DNA of 64,000 bases, taken from assembly GCF_900141825.1 (NCBI RefSeq), contig NZ_FQYQ01000007.1, positions 114,449-178,448 of the forward strand, read 5' to 3'. Below the pieces are notes generated by a model. That model made no database searches, was not told where the DNA came from, and worked only from the letters and a program-made list of their open reading frames with translations. This DNA is from Pseudobutyrivibrio xylanivorans DSM 14809 (lineage in GTDB: Bacteria > Bacillota > Clostridia > Lachnospirales > Lachnospiraceae). Each line of letters opens with the position of its first letter. The stretch's first letter is position 1. Positions 25,267 through 34,190 of this stretch are shown in pieces. The translations under genes and the position numbers were made by a program.

Positions 25267-26025
25267 TTACTCTCCTAAATAAGCCTTAATAACTTCTGGG
25301 TCATTTAACACATCGCTGGTCTTTCCCTGGGCAAGCACACGACCGAAGTTTAATACAGTAAGCTTCTCACAAATTCCAGATACAAGCTTCATATCATGCT
25401 CGATAAGAAGAATTGTCACACCAAATTCTTTTCTGATAAGCGCGATAGTGTTCATCAAGTCACGTGTCTCGTTTGGGTTCATACCTGCTGCAGGCTCATC
25501 CAAAAGAAGAAGCTTTGGATTTGTAGCAAGAGCTCTTGCGATTTCCAACTCTCTCTGCTTTCCATAAGGAAGATTAGATGCAAGGATATCTGCCGAAGAA
25601 TCCAATCCAAATACTGAAAGAATTTCCAACGCCTTCTTATCCATTTCCTTTTCTGTAGCAAAAAACTTTGGCAGTCTGAAAATGCCTGTAGCTGTGCCAT
25701 ATTCAAAGGAATTATGTAATCCTATTTTTACATTATCAAGTACACTCTGATCTCCGAAAAGACGAATATTCTGGAATGTACGTGCTACGCCAGCCTTATT
25801 AATATCTGCTGTTTTCTTGCCAGTGACATCCTTTCCATCAAGGAAAATCTTGCCATCAGTTGGCTTATAAATACCTGTAAGCATGTTAAATACTGTAGTC
25901 TTACCGGCTCCGTTAGGTCCAATCAAGCCATAAAGCTCTCCCTGCTCGATAGAAAGATTGAACTCATCTACTGCTCTAAGTCCTCCGAAGGAAATGCCTA
26001 AATTTGTAACTTCAAGTAAGCTCAT
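25267..26025 (-). CDS. livG: Branched-chain amino-acid ABC transporter ATPase LivG
   Basis: This is the second ATPase of the transporter, with Walker A GPNGAGKTT, the LivG insertion VARTFQNIRLF, and signature region LPYGKQRELEIARAL where the usual LSGGQ is degenerate as in other LivG proteins. Walker B is LLLLDEPAAGMNP. It is 252 residues long. Its ATG overlaps the livM stop by one base (TAATG), and livF starts one base after its own stop, so the module is translated as a chain. Confidence 0.96.
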   Translation of the reverse strand: MSLLEVTNLGISFGGLRAVDEFNLSIEQGELYGLIGPNGAGKTTVFNMLTGIYKPTDGKIFLDGKDVTGKKTADINKAGVARTFQNIRLFGDQSVLDNVKIGLHNSFEYGTATGIFRLPKFFATEKEMDKKALEILSVFGLDSSADILASNLPYGKQRELEIARALATNPKLLLLDEPAAGMNPNETRDLMNTIALIRKEFGVTILLIEHDMKLVSGICEKLTVLNFGRVLAQGKTSDVLNDPEVIKAYLGE

Positions 26026-27104
26026 TACTGCACCTCCTTCTTCTTAAATTTGCCAAGTATAGCTGCTGTTGTAAGACCATGGTCATCTCTCCACTTAAGG
26101 AGTGCTGGAGCCCAGTTAAACAACATCAATACAATAAGTACAATTGAGTAAATAAGCATTCTATATGTTGAAAGTCCTCTGAGAAGCTCAGGAAGCATAG
26201 TAAGTATTACTGCCGAAATAACTGAGCCTGAGAAATTTCCGATTCCACCAAGTACTACATAAACAAGAATCATAATGGACATGTTGTAACCAAAATTGTT
26301 TGTAGTAGCTGTAAGAGAATTGATGTTATGAGCGTAAAGCACTCCACCAACTCCAGCTATGGCTGCTGATATCGTAAATGCGATAAGCTTGTATTTTGTA
26401 ACAGGAAGACCTACTGTCTCTGCTGCAATCTGATTATCACGAATAGCCTTTACAGCACGGCCCGTTCTGGAATTAACAAAGTTGTGAGTTACGATAAGTG
26501 CCAGAACAAGTAATACTACAGCAATAGTAAATGTAGACTGACGTGGTGTTCCAGTGATACCCTGTGGTCCATTGATAAGCATCTTTCCATCAAGGTCCAT
26601 TCCAAGGGAAAGCTGATCCTTGATTGAAAAATGAATGCCCTTTGAATCCTTACCAATGTACATTACGTTAATAACATTTTTGATAATCTCACCAAAAGCA
26701 AGTGTAACAATTGCAAGGTAATCTCCTCTTAATCTAAGTACTGGGATGGCAATTAAGAATCCAAAAAGTGCTGCCATTGCTGTTCCAATTACAAGTGCCA
26801 GAATAAATCTAGGTACATCTGGAATAGTCTCCTGTGTAGCTCGAGAGAAAAATGCTGATGTAAATGCACCAACACACATAAATCCAGCATGTCCAAGAGA
26901 AAGCTCTCCAAGATATCCAACGCAGAGGTTAAGTCCTACTGCTACAAGTGAATAAGCACAAACTGGTACAAGAAGTCCCTTCATAAGAGAGCTAAGATTT
27001 CCTGTGCTTTCCATAACTGACATTACAATATAAAGTAGGACAATCACGCCGATTGTTGTAATAAGCTTCTGTGTAGATTTGTTTAAATTCTTGTATAAAT
27101 TCAT
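26025..27104 (-). CDS. livM: Branched-chain amino-acid ABC transporter permease LivM
   Basis: This permease has about nine membrane segments. The conserved GYLGELSLGHAGFM and RLRGDYLAIVTLAFGEI match the coupling and pore regions of the LivM family. It pairs with LivH in the membrane. I chose the ATG at 27104 because AGGTG lies six bases upstream; a GTG three codons earlier (27113) directly abuts the livH stop and is also possible. Length is 359 residues from the ATG. Confidence 0.95.
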   Translation of the reverse strand: MNLYKNLNKSTQKLITTIGVIVLLYIVMSVMESTGNLSSLMKGLLVPVCAYSLVAVGLNLCVGYLGELSLGHAGFMCVGAFTSAFFSRATQETIPDVPRFILALVIGTAMAALFGFLIAIPVLRLRGDYLAIVTLAFGEIIKNVINVMYIGKDSKGIHFSIKDQLSLGMDLDGKMLINGPQGITGTPRQSTFTIAVVLLVLALIVTHNFVNSRTGRAVKAIRDNQIAAETVGLPVTKYKLIAFTISAAIAGVGGVLYAHNINSLTATTNNFGYNMSIMILVYVVLGGIGNFSGSVISAVILTMLPELLRGLSTYRMLIYSIVLIVLMLFNWAPALLKWRDDHGLTTAAILGKFKKKEVQ

Positions 27105-27113
27105 GGCCGTCAC

Positions 27114-27995
27114 CTACACTTTCTCTTTGATTTGCTTGCCTAAAATTCCAGTAGGTTTAACAAGCAATACAATAATCAATACTGCAAATACAATTGCATC
27201 TGCCAACTGGCTGGAGATGTATGCCTTTGCCAAAATCTCAATAATACCAAGAAGAAGCCCACCAATAAGTGCTCCTGGGATCGAACCGATTCCACCAAAT
27301 ACAGCCGCTGTGAATGCCTTGATACCTGGCATTGAACCTGTGTAAGGTGTAAGTGATGGATAAGATGAACAAAGAAGCGCACCAGCGATTGCTGCAAGTC
27401 CTGAACCAATTGCAAAGGTAAGAGAAATAGTTGCATTCACATTGATTCCCATAAGAATTGCTGCTTCCTTATCCTCCGATACTGCACGCATTGCCTGACC
27501 TGGCTTTGTATTCTTTACGAACCACATGAGTACAATCATAATTACCACACATGTTATGATAGTAATGATTGCATTTCCTGTGATTTTCAGCGAGCCACCA
27601 GCAAGTGATATTCCCTGCCAGTTAATTACAGATGTGAAGCTTACAGGATTCGAACCAAATAGCATCAATGCCATATTCTGAAGAAAATAGCTGACACCGA
27701 TAGCTGTAATCAACACCGCCAGATTAGTTGCCTTTCTAAGTGGTTTATATGCTATCTTTTCTATAATCATTCCAAGTGCTGTACAGCATACTATCGAAAT
27801 AACAATAGAAACTACAGCAGGCATGCCAGAATTTGCCATGCACATGAAAACAACATATGCTCCGATCATGATAACATCGCCGTGTGCGAAGTTAAGCATC
27901 TTTGCGATACCATAAACCATAGTGTATCCCAAAGCGATAATTGCATATACACTTCCCAAGCTTAAGCCATTGATTAAATAGGTTAAGAATCCCAT
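27114..27995 (-). CDS. livH: Branched-chain amino-acid ABC transporter permease LivH
   Basis: This permease of 293 residues has about eight membrane segments and the family motifs GLSLGSVYAIIALGYTMVYG near the start, MLNFAHGDVIMIGAY, and FGGIGSIPGALIGG. It forms the translocation path with LivM. It follows livJ after 88 bases that contain a hairpin, so the permease genes may be made at a lower level than the binding protein. Confidence 0.95.
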   Translation of the reverse strand: MGFLTYLINGLSLGSVYAIIALGYTMVYGIAKMLNFAHGDVIMIGAYVVFMCMANSGMPAVVSIVISIVCCTALGMIIEKIAYKPLRKATNLAVLITAIGVSYFLQNMALMLFGSNPVSFTSVINWQGISLAGGSLKITGNAIITIITCVVIMIVLMWFVKNTKPGQAMRAVSEDKEAAILMGINVNATISLTFAIGSGLAAIAGALLCSSYPSLTPYTGSMPGIKAFTAAVFGGIGSIPGALIGGLLLGIIEILAKAYISSQLADAIVFAVLIIVLLVKPTGILGKQIKEKV

Positions 27996-28029
27996 ACTCT
28001 GTTACTCTCTTTCGAATAAAATAAAATTA

Positions 28030-28067
28030 GATGCAGAGCTGCCCCATTTTTGGAACAGCCCTGCATC
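28030..28067 (-). terminator. Intra-operon hairpin between livJ and livH
   Basis: GATGCAG and CTGCATC end the two arms of a stem (28030-28044 with 28053-28067, one or two mismatches), followed on the minus strand by TAATTTTATTTTAT. The interrupted T-run suggests partial termination or protection of livJ mRNA. Confidence 0.55.
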
Positions 28068-28083
28068 GTCTTTGATGCTCTAA

Positions 28084-29271
28084 TTAATCTACTGAAGCAT
28101 ATGCTCCATCTTTGATAATTACGGCCTTAGGTGCCTTTGATACTTCACCTTTATCGTTCCATGTCATTCCCTCGCCTGTAAGTCCATCGTAAGATACATT
28201 CTGGATTTCTGAAATAAGTGCCTCACAGATTTCCTCTGAAGAAGCCTCTGGTGTGAGACCTGATGCCTCAAGTGCTGCCTTGAGAATGAATACACCATCA
28301 TAAGCATCAGCTGCAAACTGGTTAGGTGTTCCACCAAACTTCTCTTCATACTTTGATACAAAGCTCTTTGTTGCCTCGTCCTCTGCATCAGCAGCGAATG
28401 GTGTAAGAAGGTATACACCTTCTGCTAGCTTTACATCGAAGTTTTCAACTGAAAGGAGTCCATCAAAGCCATCTACACCAAACATTACTGGAGCATATCC
28501 CATCTGATTTGCCTGTGTAAGTACGATTGATCCTTCTGTGTAGTAGAAAGGAAGGAAAAGAAGATCAGCCTCTGCGTCCTTACACTTCTGAAGCTGTGTT
28601 GTGAAATCAGTTTTTGAATCTGCAGTGAAAGCCTCTGTTGCCACGATCTCAAGTCCAATTGCCTGAGCCTCTGCTGCAAATGTCTGATATACACCTGATG
28701 AATATGGATCTGAGCTATCGTAAATTACGCCCACCTTTGTTGCCAGCTCATTATCCTTAATATAGTCTGCAGAAACCTTTCCCTGGTTAGGGTCAGAGAA
28801 GCAAACCTGGAATACATTGTCATGTCCGCTTGTTACATCTGTTGAAGAAGCAGATGGTGTAAGCATAAACATTCTGTCTGCGTATGTCTCAGCGGATACA
28901 GCCTGTCCTGCACCTGAAGTAACTGTTCCCTCGAGAATCTGCATTCCCCAGTCCTTCAAAGTATTGTATGCATTTACTGACTTCTGCTGATCTGCCTCGT
29001 CATCCTGAAAATTGAACGAAATATTATATCCATTGATTCCGCCTGCCTCGTTAACCTCGTCTACAGCAAGCTGAATTGCATTCATAACGCCCTGTCCGTA
29101 CTGAGCAGCACCACCTGTGATTGGTCCAATACCACCAATTCTCCATGTGAGCTCTCCTGATGTGTCTACTGATTCTCCACCTGTAGCTGCTTTGTCATTT
29201 CCTCCACAACCTACAAATAAAGAAGCTGCCATTGCTGCACAAAGTGCTAAACTTAATGCTCTCTTTTTCAT
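28084..29271 (-). CDS. livJ: Branched-chain amino-acid binding lipoprotein
   Basis: This extracellular binding protein captures the amino acid for the LivHMGF transporter. It has a lipoprotein signal peptide with the lipid-modified Cys at 22 (SLFVGCGG), a Ser/Gly linker, and a Peripla_BP_6 fold (ITGGAAQYGQG, ADRMFMLTPSASSTD, DPYSSGVYQTF, FAADAYDGVFIL). Substrate is leucine/isoleucine/valine by family; other small amides cannot be excluded. I chose the ATG at 29271 because GGAGGT lies six bases upstream; an ATG two codons earlier would sit on the ribosome site itself. It is the first and probably most expressed gene of the operon. Confidence 0.94.
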   Translation of the reverse strand: MKKRALSLALCAAMAASLFVGCGGNDKAATGGESVDTSGELTWRIGGIGPITGGAAQYGQGVMNAIQLAVDEVNEAGGINGYNISFNFQDDEADQQKSVNAYNTLKDWGMQILEGTVTSGAGQAVSAETYADRMFMLTPSASSTDVTSGHDNVFQVCFSDPNQGKVSADYIKDNELATKVGVIYDSSDPYSSGVYQTFAAEAQAIGLEIVATEAFTADSKTDFTTQLQKCKDAEADLLFLPFYYTEGSIVLTQANQMGYAPVMFGVDGFDGLLSVENFDVKLAEGVYLLTPFAADAEDEATKSFVSKYEEKFGGTPNQFAADAYDGVFILKAALEASGLTPEASSEEICEALISEIQNVSYDGLTGEGMTWNDKGEVSKAPKAVIIKDGAYASVD

Positions 29272-29350
29272 ATTCATACCTCCATTTCTTTCACTGCGAA
29301 AACCTCTCGTCTCGCTTTATCACTTTAATCCGTGAAACTACTTTGAAGAT

Positions 29351-29379
29351 ATAATAAATCTTGTTTAAATTATTTGCAA
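29351..29379 (-). promoter_or_regulatory. Promoter of the liv operon
   Basis: On the minus strand TTGCAA (29374-29379) and TATTAT (29351-29356) are 17 bases apart. The -35 box lies within the last codons of the upstream pseudouridine synthase gene. The leader to livJ is about 70 bases. Confidence 0.55.
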
Positions 29380-30074
29380 GAAAAACTTTCACACTTTAAC
29401 TCGTTGATGTGCCCGACCGGTAGTTTTTCCTCATCAAGCACAAGCGGTCCAAACGCTGTTCTTTTCAGCTCTAGCACTGTTTTTCCCACTGCAAAAAACA
29501 TCCTTTTTACCTGATGAAATTTTCCTTCATGAATTGTTATATAACAGGTTTTTCCACCCTCATATTTCACTGTAGCAGGTGCTGTTGGCTCTCCCTCTCC
29601 TATGTGAACTCCTGCTTCCAAAGCTGCAACATCCTCAGGTGTTAATTCACCATCCAGCTCCACATAATATGTTTTATCCACATGCTTCTTAGGAGAAAGC
29701 ATATCATGAGCAAGCTGTCCGTCATTTGTTATCAGTAATAAACCAGTAGTATCCTTATCCAATCTTCCAACAGGAGCAAGTCCCTTAGGTGCATCAGGAC
29801 ACTGACTATAGAAAACATCCATGACTGTTCTCTCATGGGCATCCTCTGTAGCTGTGATAACCCCCTTTGGCTTGTTGATAACATAGTATGAAAATTTCTT
29901 ATATGTGCATTCCTTACCCTGATAGGTAATCACTACAGAGTTTTCATCCACCTTTTGCTCTGGCTTTCCTGCCTTCTCTCCGTCTACAAAAATAAGGCCC
30001 TTCTTAAGAAGAGCCTTAACTTCAGACCTTGTTCCGATATTTAATTCTACCAAAAGCTTGTCTAATCGCATCAT
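29370..30074 (-). CDS. RsuA-family 16S rRNA pseudouridine synthase
   Basis: An S4 RNA-binding domain (about residues 1-60) precedes the synthase domain with YYVINKPKGV and GRLDKDTTGLLLITNDG, where the Asp is catalytic. KRMFFAVGKTVLELKR matches the RsuA/RluB/E/F subgroup. It would convert one uridine of rRNA, most likely in 16S, to pseudouridine. I chose the ATG at 30074, ten bases after AAGG; an adjacent ATG and an upstream TTG are alternatives that change only a few residues. It follows map by 12 bases. Confidence 0.93.
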   Translation of the reverse strand: MMRLDKLLVELNIGTRSEVKALLKKGLIFVDGEKAGKPEQKVDENSVVITYQGKECTYKKFSYYVINKPKGVITATEDAHERTVMDVFYSQCPDAPKGLAPVGRLDKDTTGLLLITNDGQLAHDMLSPKKHVDKTYYVELDGELTPEDVAALEAGVHIGEGEPTAPATVKYEGGKTCYITIHEGKFHQVKRMFFAVGKTVLELKRTAFGPLVLDEEKLPVGHINELKCESFSCK

Positions 30075-30086
30075 ATTCAATTTACC

Positions 30087-30959
30087 TTAATAAGAAATTA
30101 CTTCGTAGCCTGTCTCAGTAACAAGTACCTGATACTCCCACTGAGCAGAAGGCTTTCCATCAAGTGTAGAAACCTCCCAGCCGTTGTTAGGATCAGTCTT
30201 AATCTTCTGAGTGCCCATATTAATCATAGGCTCGATTGTAAACATAAAGCCTGGAACTAAAAGAAGCTCTGTGCCAGGAAGTGTATTGTAACCAACCCAT
30301 GGTTCCTCATGGAACTCAAGTCCTACACCGTGTCCGCCAATCTCACGAACAACCTGATATCCATTAGCGTGAGCGTGCTTACAAATAGCAGCACCTACAT
30401 CACCCAGGAATCCCCAAGGCTTAACCTGCTCTAATCCAAGGTCACAGCACTCCTTTGTAACCTCAACAAGCTTTCTTGTCTCTGGATCAACATCACCAAT
30501 CATAAACATTCTTGATGAGTCAGAATAATATCCGTCTAAAATTGTAGAACAGTCTACATTTACAATGTCACCACTTTTAAGGATTACATCCTCTGAAGGA
30601 TATCCGTGGCAAACCTGATCATTTACTGATGTACATACGCTGTATGGAAATCCCTCGTAATTAAGTGGTGCTGGAATACCACCCATTTTTGTAGTGGTAT
30701 CATATACAATCTTATCAATCTCTGCTGTGCTCATTCCTTCATGAATTGCCTCGGCAACAGCATCAAGACAAGCCATATTAATAACTGCTGACTGTCTAAT
30801 CTTCTCTACCTGCTCTGGAGTTTTGAGCATGTCGTGTGTTGGAACCTTATGTCCTTTCACAGCGAAGCTGTCAATCTTTCTATCCATTGCCTCATGGCAC
30901 TGCTTATACTTACGACCACTGCCGCACCAGCATGGGTCATTGCGATTTATCTTTTGCAT
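30087..30959 (-). CDS. map: Type I methionine aminopeptidase with N-terminal SEC-C zinc motif
   Basis: This enzyme removes the initiator Met from new proteins. The N-terminus carries a SEC-C motif (RNDPCWCGSGRKYKQCH) that could bind zinc and the ribosome. The peptidase domain has metal ligands in VNVDCSTILDGYYSD, the His of GGHGVG, and the late FTIEPMINMG and WEYQVLV. I chose the ATG at 30959 with AAAGG 11 bases upstream; it lies within the last codons of the upstream membrane protein, overlapping by 23 bases. Confidence 0.95.
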   Translation of the reverse strand: MQKINRNDPCWCGSGRKYKQCHEAMDRKIDSFAVKGHKVPTHDMLKTPEQVEKIRQSAVINMACLDAVAEAIHEGMSTAEIDKIVYDTTTKMGGIPAPLNYEGFPYSVCTSVNDQVCHGYPSEDVILKSGDIVNVDCSTILDGYYSDSSRMFMIGDVDPETRKLVEVTKECCDLGLEQVKPWGFLGDVGAAICKHAHANGYQVVREIGGHGVGLEFHEEPWVGYNTLPGTELLLVPGFMFTIEPMINMGTQKIKTDPNNGWEVSTLDGKPSAQWEYQVLVTETGYEVISY

Positions 30960-31695
30960 TTCTACGTAAACCTTTCTTCTCTGCTTTAAACTTTTCCTTT
31001 TCCTCATCAGTCAAACCATTAATATAATTTATCTTTGTGTGTTTGAGTGTAATGTCTCCAAGAACAAACTTATCCCACAACTTATCATTTATTTTAACAG
31101 AATGCTCGTCTCTGATAAGGCCATAGTTATAGCCATCGTATTTATACGCAGCCTGACTAGGTCCGTTTTCTTCGGCGAGATGATTCTGATATTTTTCTGC
31201 TATTGCTGCAATTCTGATTTGCTCATTTATAGTTTCCTCATCACAAGGAAGCTTTTCCCATTGAATATCTAGCAAATCTTCCCAAAAGTCATTTATGGCG
31301 AATGAAAGATCTTCTTCCTCTTGGGCATTAAGAGTATCCATCCCCTCTTCAACTGCAAGTCGATAAAAAAGATGGTCATGAATAGCCATATCAATAACAA
31401 CATCCTTAGACGCTGACTGGATGAAGGTTTCATTGGTGTAGAGATTCCAAAAGTCCTTGGTGTAATCAGAATTATACACCTTTGCCTGCTCCTCTACCTT
31501 CCTTTCTTCAAAAAGAATGTAAAAAGCCAGGTCTCTGAAGGTAATCTCTTCATCATCGATGGTAACCGCAGTATCATCTAAGTGCTCGTTATATTTCAAC
31601 GGCCCTCTGCCATCTCCCATGGTAACAAGTGCGTAGATTACTACACCTACGCACAAAATAACCAATAATATTTTTATAAGTTTTTTTATAATCAT
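30937..31695 (-). CDS. Membrane-anchored protein resembling a SurA/PrsA N-terminal domain
   Basis: This 252-residue protein has one N-terminal membrane segment (about residues 5-26), leaving an extracellular part. VTIDDEEITFRDLAFYILF at about 44-62 resembles the start of SurA/PrsA-type foldases, and the rest is helical. No rotamase domain is present, so it could be a chaperone-like or regulatory relative. The last 25 residues are very basic (KFKAEKKGLRRNAKDKSQ). Its ATG overlaps the stop of the NlpC/P60 gene by four bases, and its 3' end overlaps map, so it is co-translated with wall and protein-maturation genes. Family assignment is tentative. Confidence 0.7.
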   Translation of the reverse strand: MIIKKLIKILLVILCVGVVIYALVTMGDGRGPLKYNEHLDDTAVTIDDEEITFRDLAFYILFEERKVEEQAKVYNSDYTKDFWNLYTNETFIQSASKDVVIDMAIHDHLFYRLAVEEGMDTLNAQEEEDLSFAINDFWEDLLDIQWEKLPCDEETINEQIRIAAIAEKYQNHLAEENGPSQAAYKYDGYNYGLIRDEHSVKINDKLWDKFVLGDITLKHTKINYINGLTDEEKEKFKAEKKGLRRNAKDKSQ

Positions 31696-32789
31696 AGCAC
31701 CCTTCTAATCGTAATGATTGAGTGACATGTGACAGGTCTGTAGTTTGTAATACCTGTGGCTGTACTCTGTGCCTCAACAATAAGACCGCCACCGGCATAA
31801 ATAGCCACGTGACCTGGGTAACATACTATATCTCCTGGCTGCATATAATTGTAACTTACTTCCTGACCAACACCACGGAATGAACCTGATGTCATACGTG
31901 AACCGTATGTAATACCAAAGTTGGCAAGAACTCCCTGAACAAATCCAGAGCAATCACAGCCCTCAGTAAGGGATGTTCCACCCCAAACATATCTGTTTCC
32001 AACAAACTGATTTGCATAGGATACAACGCTGGAACCGCTGGTTCCTGTCTTATAGCCTGGATTTAAATCTCCGTTAACATTATAGTTTCCAGTAGTCTTA
32101 ACTGCTCCGCCTGTACCACCTGCTGCAGCTCTTGCAGCGGCTTCTCTGGCGGCTCTAAGTGCAGCCTCACGAGCGGCAATTTCCTTTGCTTCCTTAAGCT
32201 CGGCATCCAAATCATCCATCTCGCCACGCTTCTCGGTAACCATGGTCTCAAGAGCAGCTTCCTGAGTCTTCAGCTCTTTCTTTGCTGACTCAAGAGATGC
32301 CTTCTCCTCCTCTAAGGCGGCAGCCAACTCTTCTATTTCTGCCTGTGTGGCAATGAACTGGTCAAGCTTAGCTCTGTCGTATTTTTGAACACTCTTCGCA
32401 TAGTCAACTCGGTTTAAAAACTGTGTTATGGAACCTGAGCGAATAAGCATCTCCAAAAGACTTTCCTGTGGAGTCTCGTACATGTACTTGATACGAAGCT
32501 TCATTGCTGCGTACTGAGCTTCTCTGGCTGCTGTGGCCTCCGCAAGGGATGCCTGAGTATCCTCAATTTCTGCTGCAGTAGAATCAATCTCTGCATTTAT
32601 CTCGGCTATCTGGCTAACCAAGCTATATAAATCTGCATCTAAGGCATCTATCTCATCCTGTAAAGCGTCCTGTTCCGCTTCAATCTCTGAAATAGAACGA
32701 ACCGCATTAGAGACAGTGGAATCTGATGCAAGAACTGCCACACAAACCACTATACATATTGCTGCCTTAGCAATCTTAGAAAATTTCAT
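31692..32789 (-). CDS. Secreted NlpC/P60 peptidoglycan hydrolase with coiled coil (CwlO/PcsB type)
   Basis: A signal peptide (about residues 1-28) is followed by a long coiled coil (about 32-215, rich in Ala, Glu and Lys), a low-complexity Ala/Arg then Gly linker, and an NlpC/P60 domain. The catalytic Cys lies in CDCSGFVQGV, and the His in PGHVAIYAGG, so it should cut peptide cross-bridges. The architecture is that of CwlO and PcsB, hydrolases usually activated by FtsEX through the coiled coil. I chose the ATG at 32789 with GGAG nine bases upstream. It is the first gene of a unit reaching map. Confidence 0.92.
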   Translation of the reverse strand: MKFSKIAKAAICIVVCVAVLASDSTVSNAVRSISEIEAEQDALQDEIDALDADLYSLVSQIAEINAEIDSTAAEIEDTQASLAEATAAREAQYAAMKLRIKYMYETPQESLLEMLIRSGSITQFLNRVDYAKSVQKYDRAKLDQFIATQAEIEELAAALEEEKASLESAKKELKTQEAALETMVTEKRGEMDDLDAELKEAKEIAAREAALRAAREAAARAAAGGTGGAVKTTGNYNVNGDLNPGYKTGTSGSSVVSYANQFVGNRYVWGGTSLTEGCDCSGFVQGVLANFGITYGSRMTSGSFRGVGQEVSYNYMQPGDIVCYPGHVAIYAGGGLIVEAQSTATGITNYRPVTCHSIITIRRVL

Positions 32790-32897
32790 AAACACTATCT
32801 CCAAAAACTGGTAAACCCAATATCTGGGGATTTTTACACAATCCCTCTATATTATGATACAAGTTATAGGAGTCCTTTTCAACCTAAAAACGAAAAC

Positions 32898-32919
32898 GAC
32901 CTCAGCCGAAGCTGAGGTC
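32898..32919 (-). terminator. Terminator after veg
   Basis: GACCTCAGC (32898-32906) and GCTGAGGTC (32911-32919) form a perfect 9-base stem with a TTCG loop on the minus strand, followed by GTTTTCGTTTTT. Confidence 0.9.
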
Positions 32920-32946
32920 TCTTTTGAAGCCATTATGAAATTGTAA

Positions 32947-33186
32947 CTAGCAAAGTTTCATGCGAATTTCTTTAGTAATTATGTCTGTATAGCTGAAGGA
33001 TAACAACTGTGATGGACATGTCTCGGTGTCGTCAACTAATATAGTAAATACACTTGGGTAAGCTTCTTGAATAACACCTTGCTGAATGTCAACCTTGTTA
33101 CGCCCCTTGTCTAACTGAATAACAACTCTACTACCGCACTGCGATCTAACAGATTCGCGCACCTTGTCAAAGTCCTCTCGTTCCAT
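32947..33186 (-). CDS. veg: Veg family protein
   Basis: This 79-residue protein matches the Veg family (GSRVVIQLDKGRNKVDIQQGVIQEAYPSVF as two adjoining conserved blocks, then LLSFSYTDIIT). In Bacillus, Veg promotes biofilm gene expression and is strongly expressed; the mode of action is unclear. The fold is a small SH3-like barrel. The ATG follows GGGGGA. Two dyad-containing repeats lie immediately upstream and a strong terminator follows, so it is monocistronic. Confidence 0.93.
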   Translation of the reverse strand: MEREDFDKVRESVRSQCGSRVVIQLDKGRNKVDIQQGVIQEAYPSVFTILVDDTETCPSQLLSFSYTDIITKEIRMKLC

Positions 33187-33205
33187 GATGTCTCCCCCTT
33201 TTCTA

Positions 33206-33245
33206 GCAATATAAATATTGCAGTTCTAGCAATTTATAATTTGCT
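33206..33245. repeat. Two tandem dyads just upstream of veg
   Basis: The first unit is GCAATATAAATATTGC (33206-33221, perfect palindrome). The second is AGCAATTTATAATTTGCT (33228-33245, 16 of 18 symmetric). On the plus strand both are preceded by TTCTA, so they are direct repeats of about 22 bases. The nearer one lies about 10 bases from the veg ribosome site. Confidence 0.6.
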
Positions 33246-33402
33246 GAAACTAGTTTACCATTTTTTGTATAATTTGTCAAAATTTTAGAGGAGTTTTTTG
33301 AATATTTATTATAAAAAATGCCTGTCAGCCCCTGATTTCGTTACACTTTATAACTTTTATTAAAACTACATTTAAATGATTAGAAGATACTTCACCATCC
33401 AT

Positions 33403-33431
33403 TTGCTTATTAATAATGACTATTTTATAAT
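33403..33431 (+). promoter_or_regulatory. Promoter of plsC
   Basis: TTGCTT (33403-33408) and TATAAT (33426-33431) are 17 bases apart, 28 bases upstream of the plsC ATG. Confidence 0.65.
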
Positions 33432-33458
33432 TAAACTATCAAAAACTTGGAGGTCAAC

Positions 33459-34190
33459 ATGCTTAGAACCATATTCACAGTTTTATTTATCACAGTTTTT
33501 TTGATAGTTAGTATTCCTATTTGGGGAATTCTTTTTATTTTAGGACTTTTCAACAAGAGAGCCAAGGACGTTATCGGCTATAAAATAGTAGCCTGGGCCT
33601 TTGGTGTTGTAGCTTTCTTAGCTGGTGCCAAATACGAAGCTCATGGCTTAGAAAACATTCCAAAGGACAAGACAGTTCTTTTTGTTGGTAACCACCAGAG
33701 CTACTTTGATGTTGTAATCGGGTATCATCTTTGCCCTGCAGTAACAGGTTTCCTTGCAAAAGACGATATCAAAAAGGTTCCTCTTCTCAGCACCTGGATG
33801 GTAATTAATTATTGTCTTTTCCTTACAAGAACAGATCCTCGTCAGGATTTAAAGCTTATCATTAAAGCTCAGGAATACATCAAATCAGGTATCAACATGT
33901 TTGTTTTCCCTGAGGGAACTCGTTCAAAAACAGGTGATATGGCGGAATTCCACGAGGCTTCTCTCAAGGTTGCAACAAAGACTAACAGTTTTATTGTTCC
34001 AGTTTGCTTCACAAATACCAGAGAAGTTTTGGAAGCACACATGCCAAAATGCAAACGTGCAAAGGTTATAGTAACCTTCCTTCCACCAATTGATCCTAAC
34101 ACACTTGAAGGCGAAAACAAAAAACGCCCTGGCGCTTATATCCAGAGCGTAATGAAAACTCAGCTTGAAGCTGATGCAAAATTAATTTAA
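33459..34190 (+). CDS. plsC: 1-acyl-sn-glycerol-3-phosphate acyltransferase PlsC
   Basis: This membrane enzyme adds the second acyl chain to lysophosphatidic acid in phospholipid synthesis. A hydrophobic N-terminal segment (about residues 3-28) precedes the acyltransferase domain with the catalytic NHQSYFDV (HX4D) and the glycerol-phosphate site FPEGTRSKTG. At 243 residues it is standard. I chose the ATG at 33459; a TTG 12 bases earlier is part of the ribosome site TTGGAGG. It is monocistronic and its stop abuts the convergent murF stop with no gap. Confidence 0.95.
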   Translation: MLRTIFTVLFITVFLIVSIPIWGILFILGLFNKRAKDVIGYKIVAWAFGVVAFLAGAKYEAHGLENIPKDKTVLFVGNHQSYFDVVIGYHLCPAVTGFLAKDDIKKVPLLSTWMVINYCLFLTRTDPRQDLKLIIKAQEYIKSGINMFVFPEGTRSKTGDMAEFHEASLKVATKTNSFIVPVCFTNTREVLEAHMPKCKRAKVIVTFLPPIDPNTLEGENKKRPGAYIQSVMKTQLEADAKLI

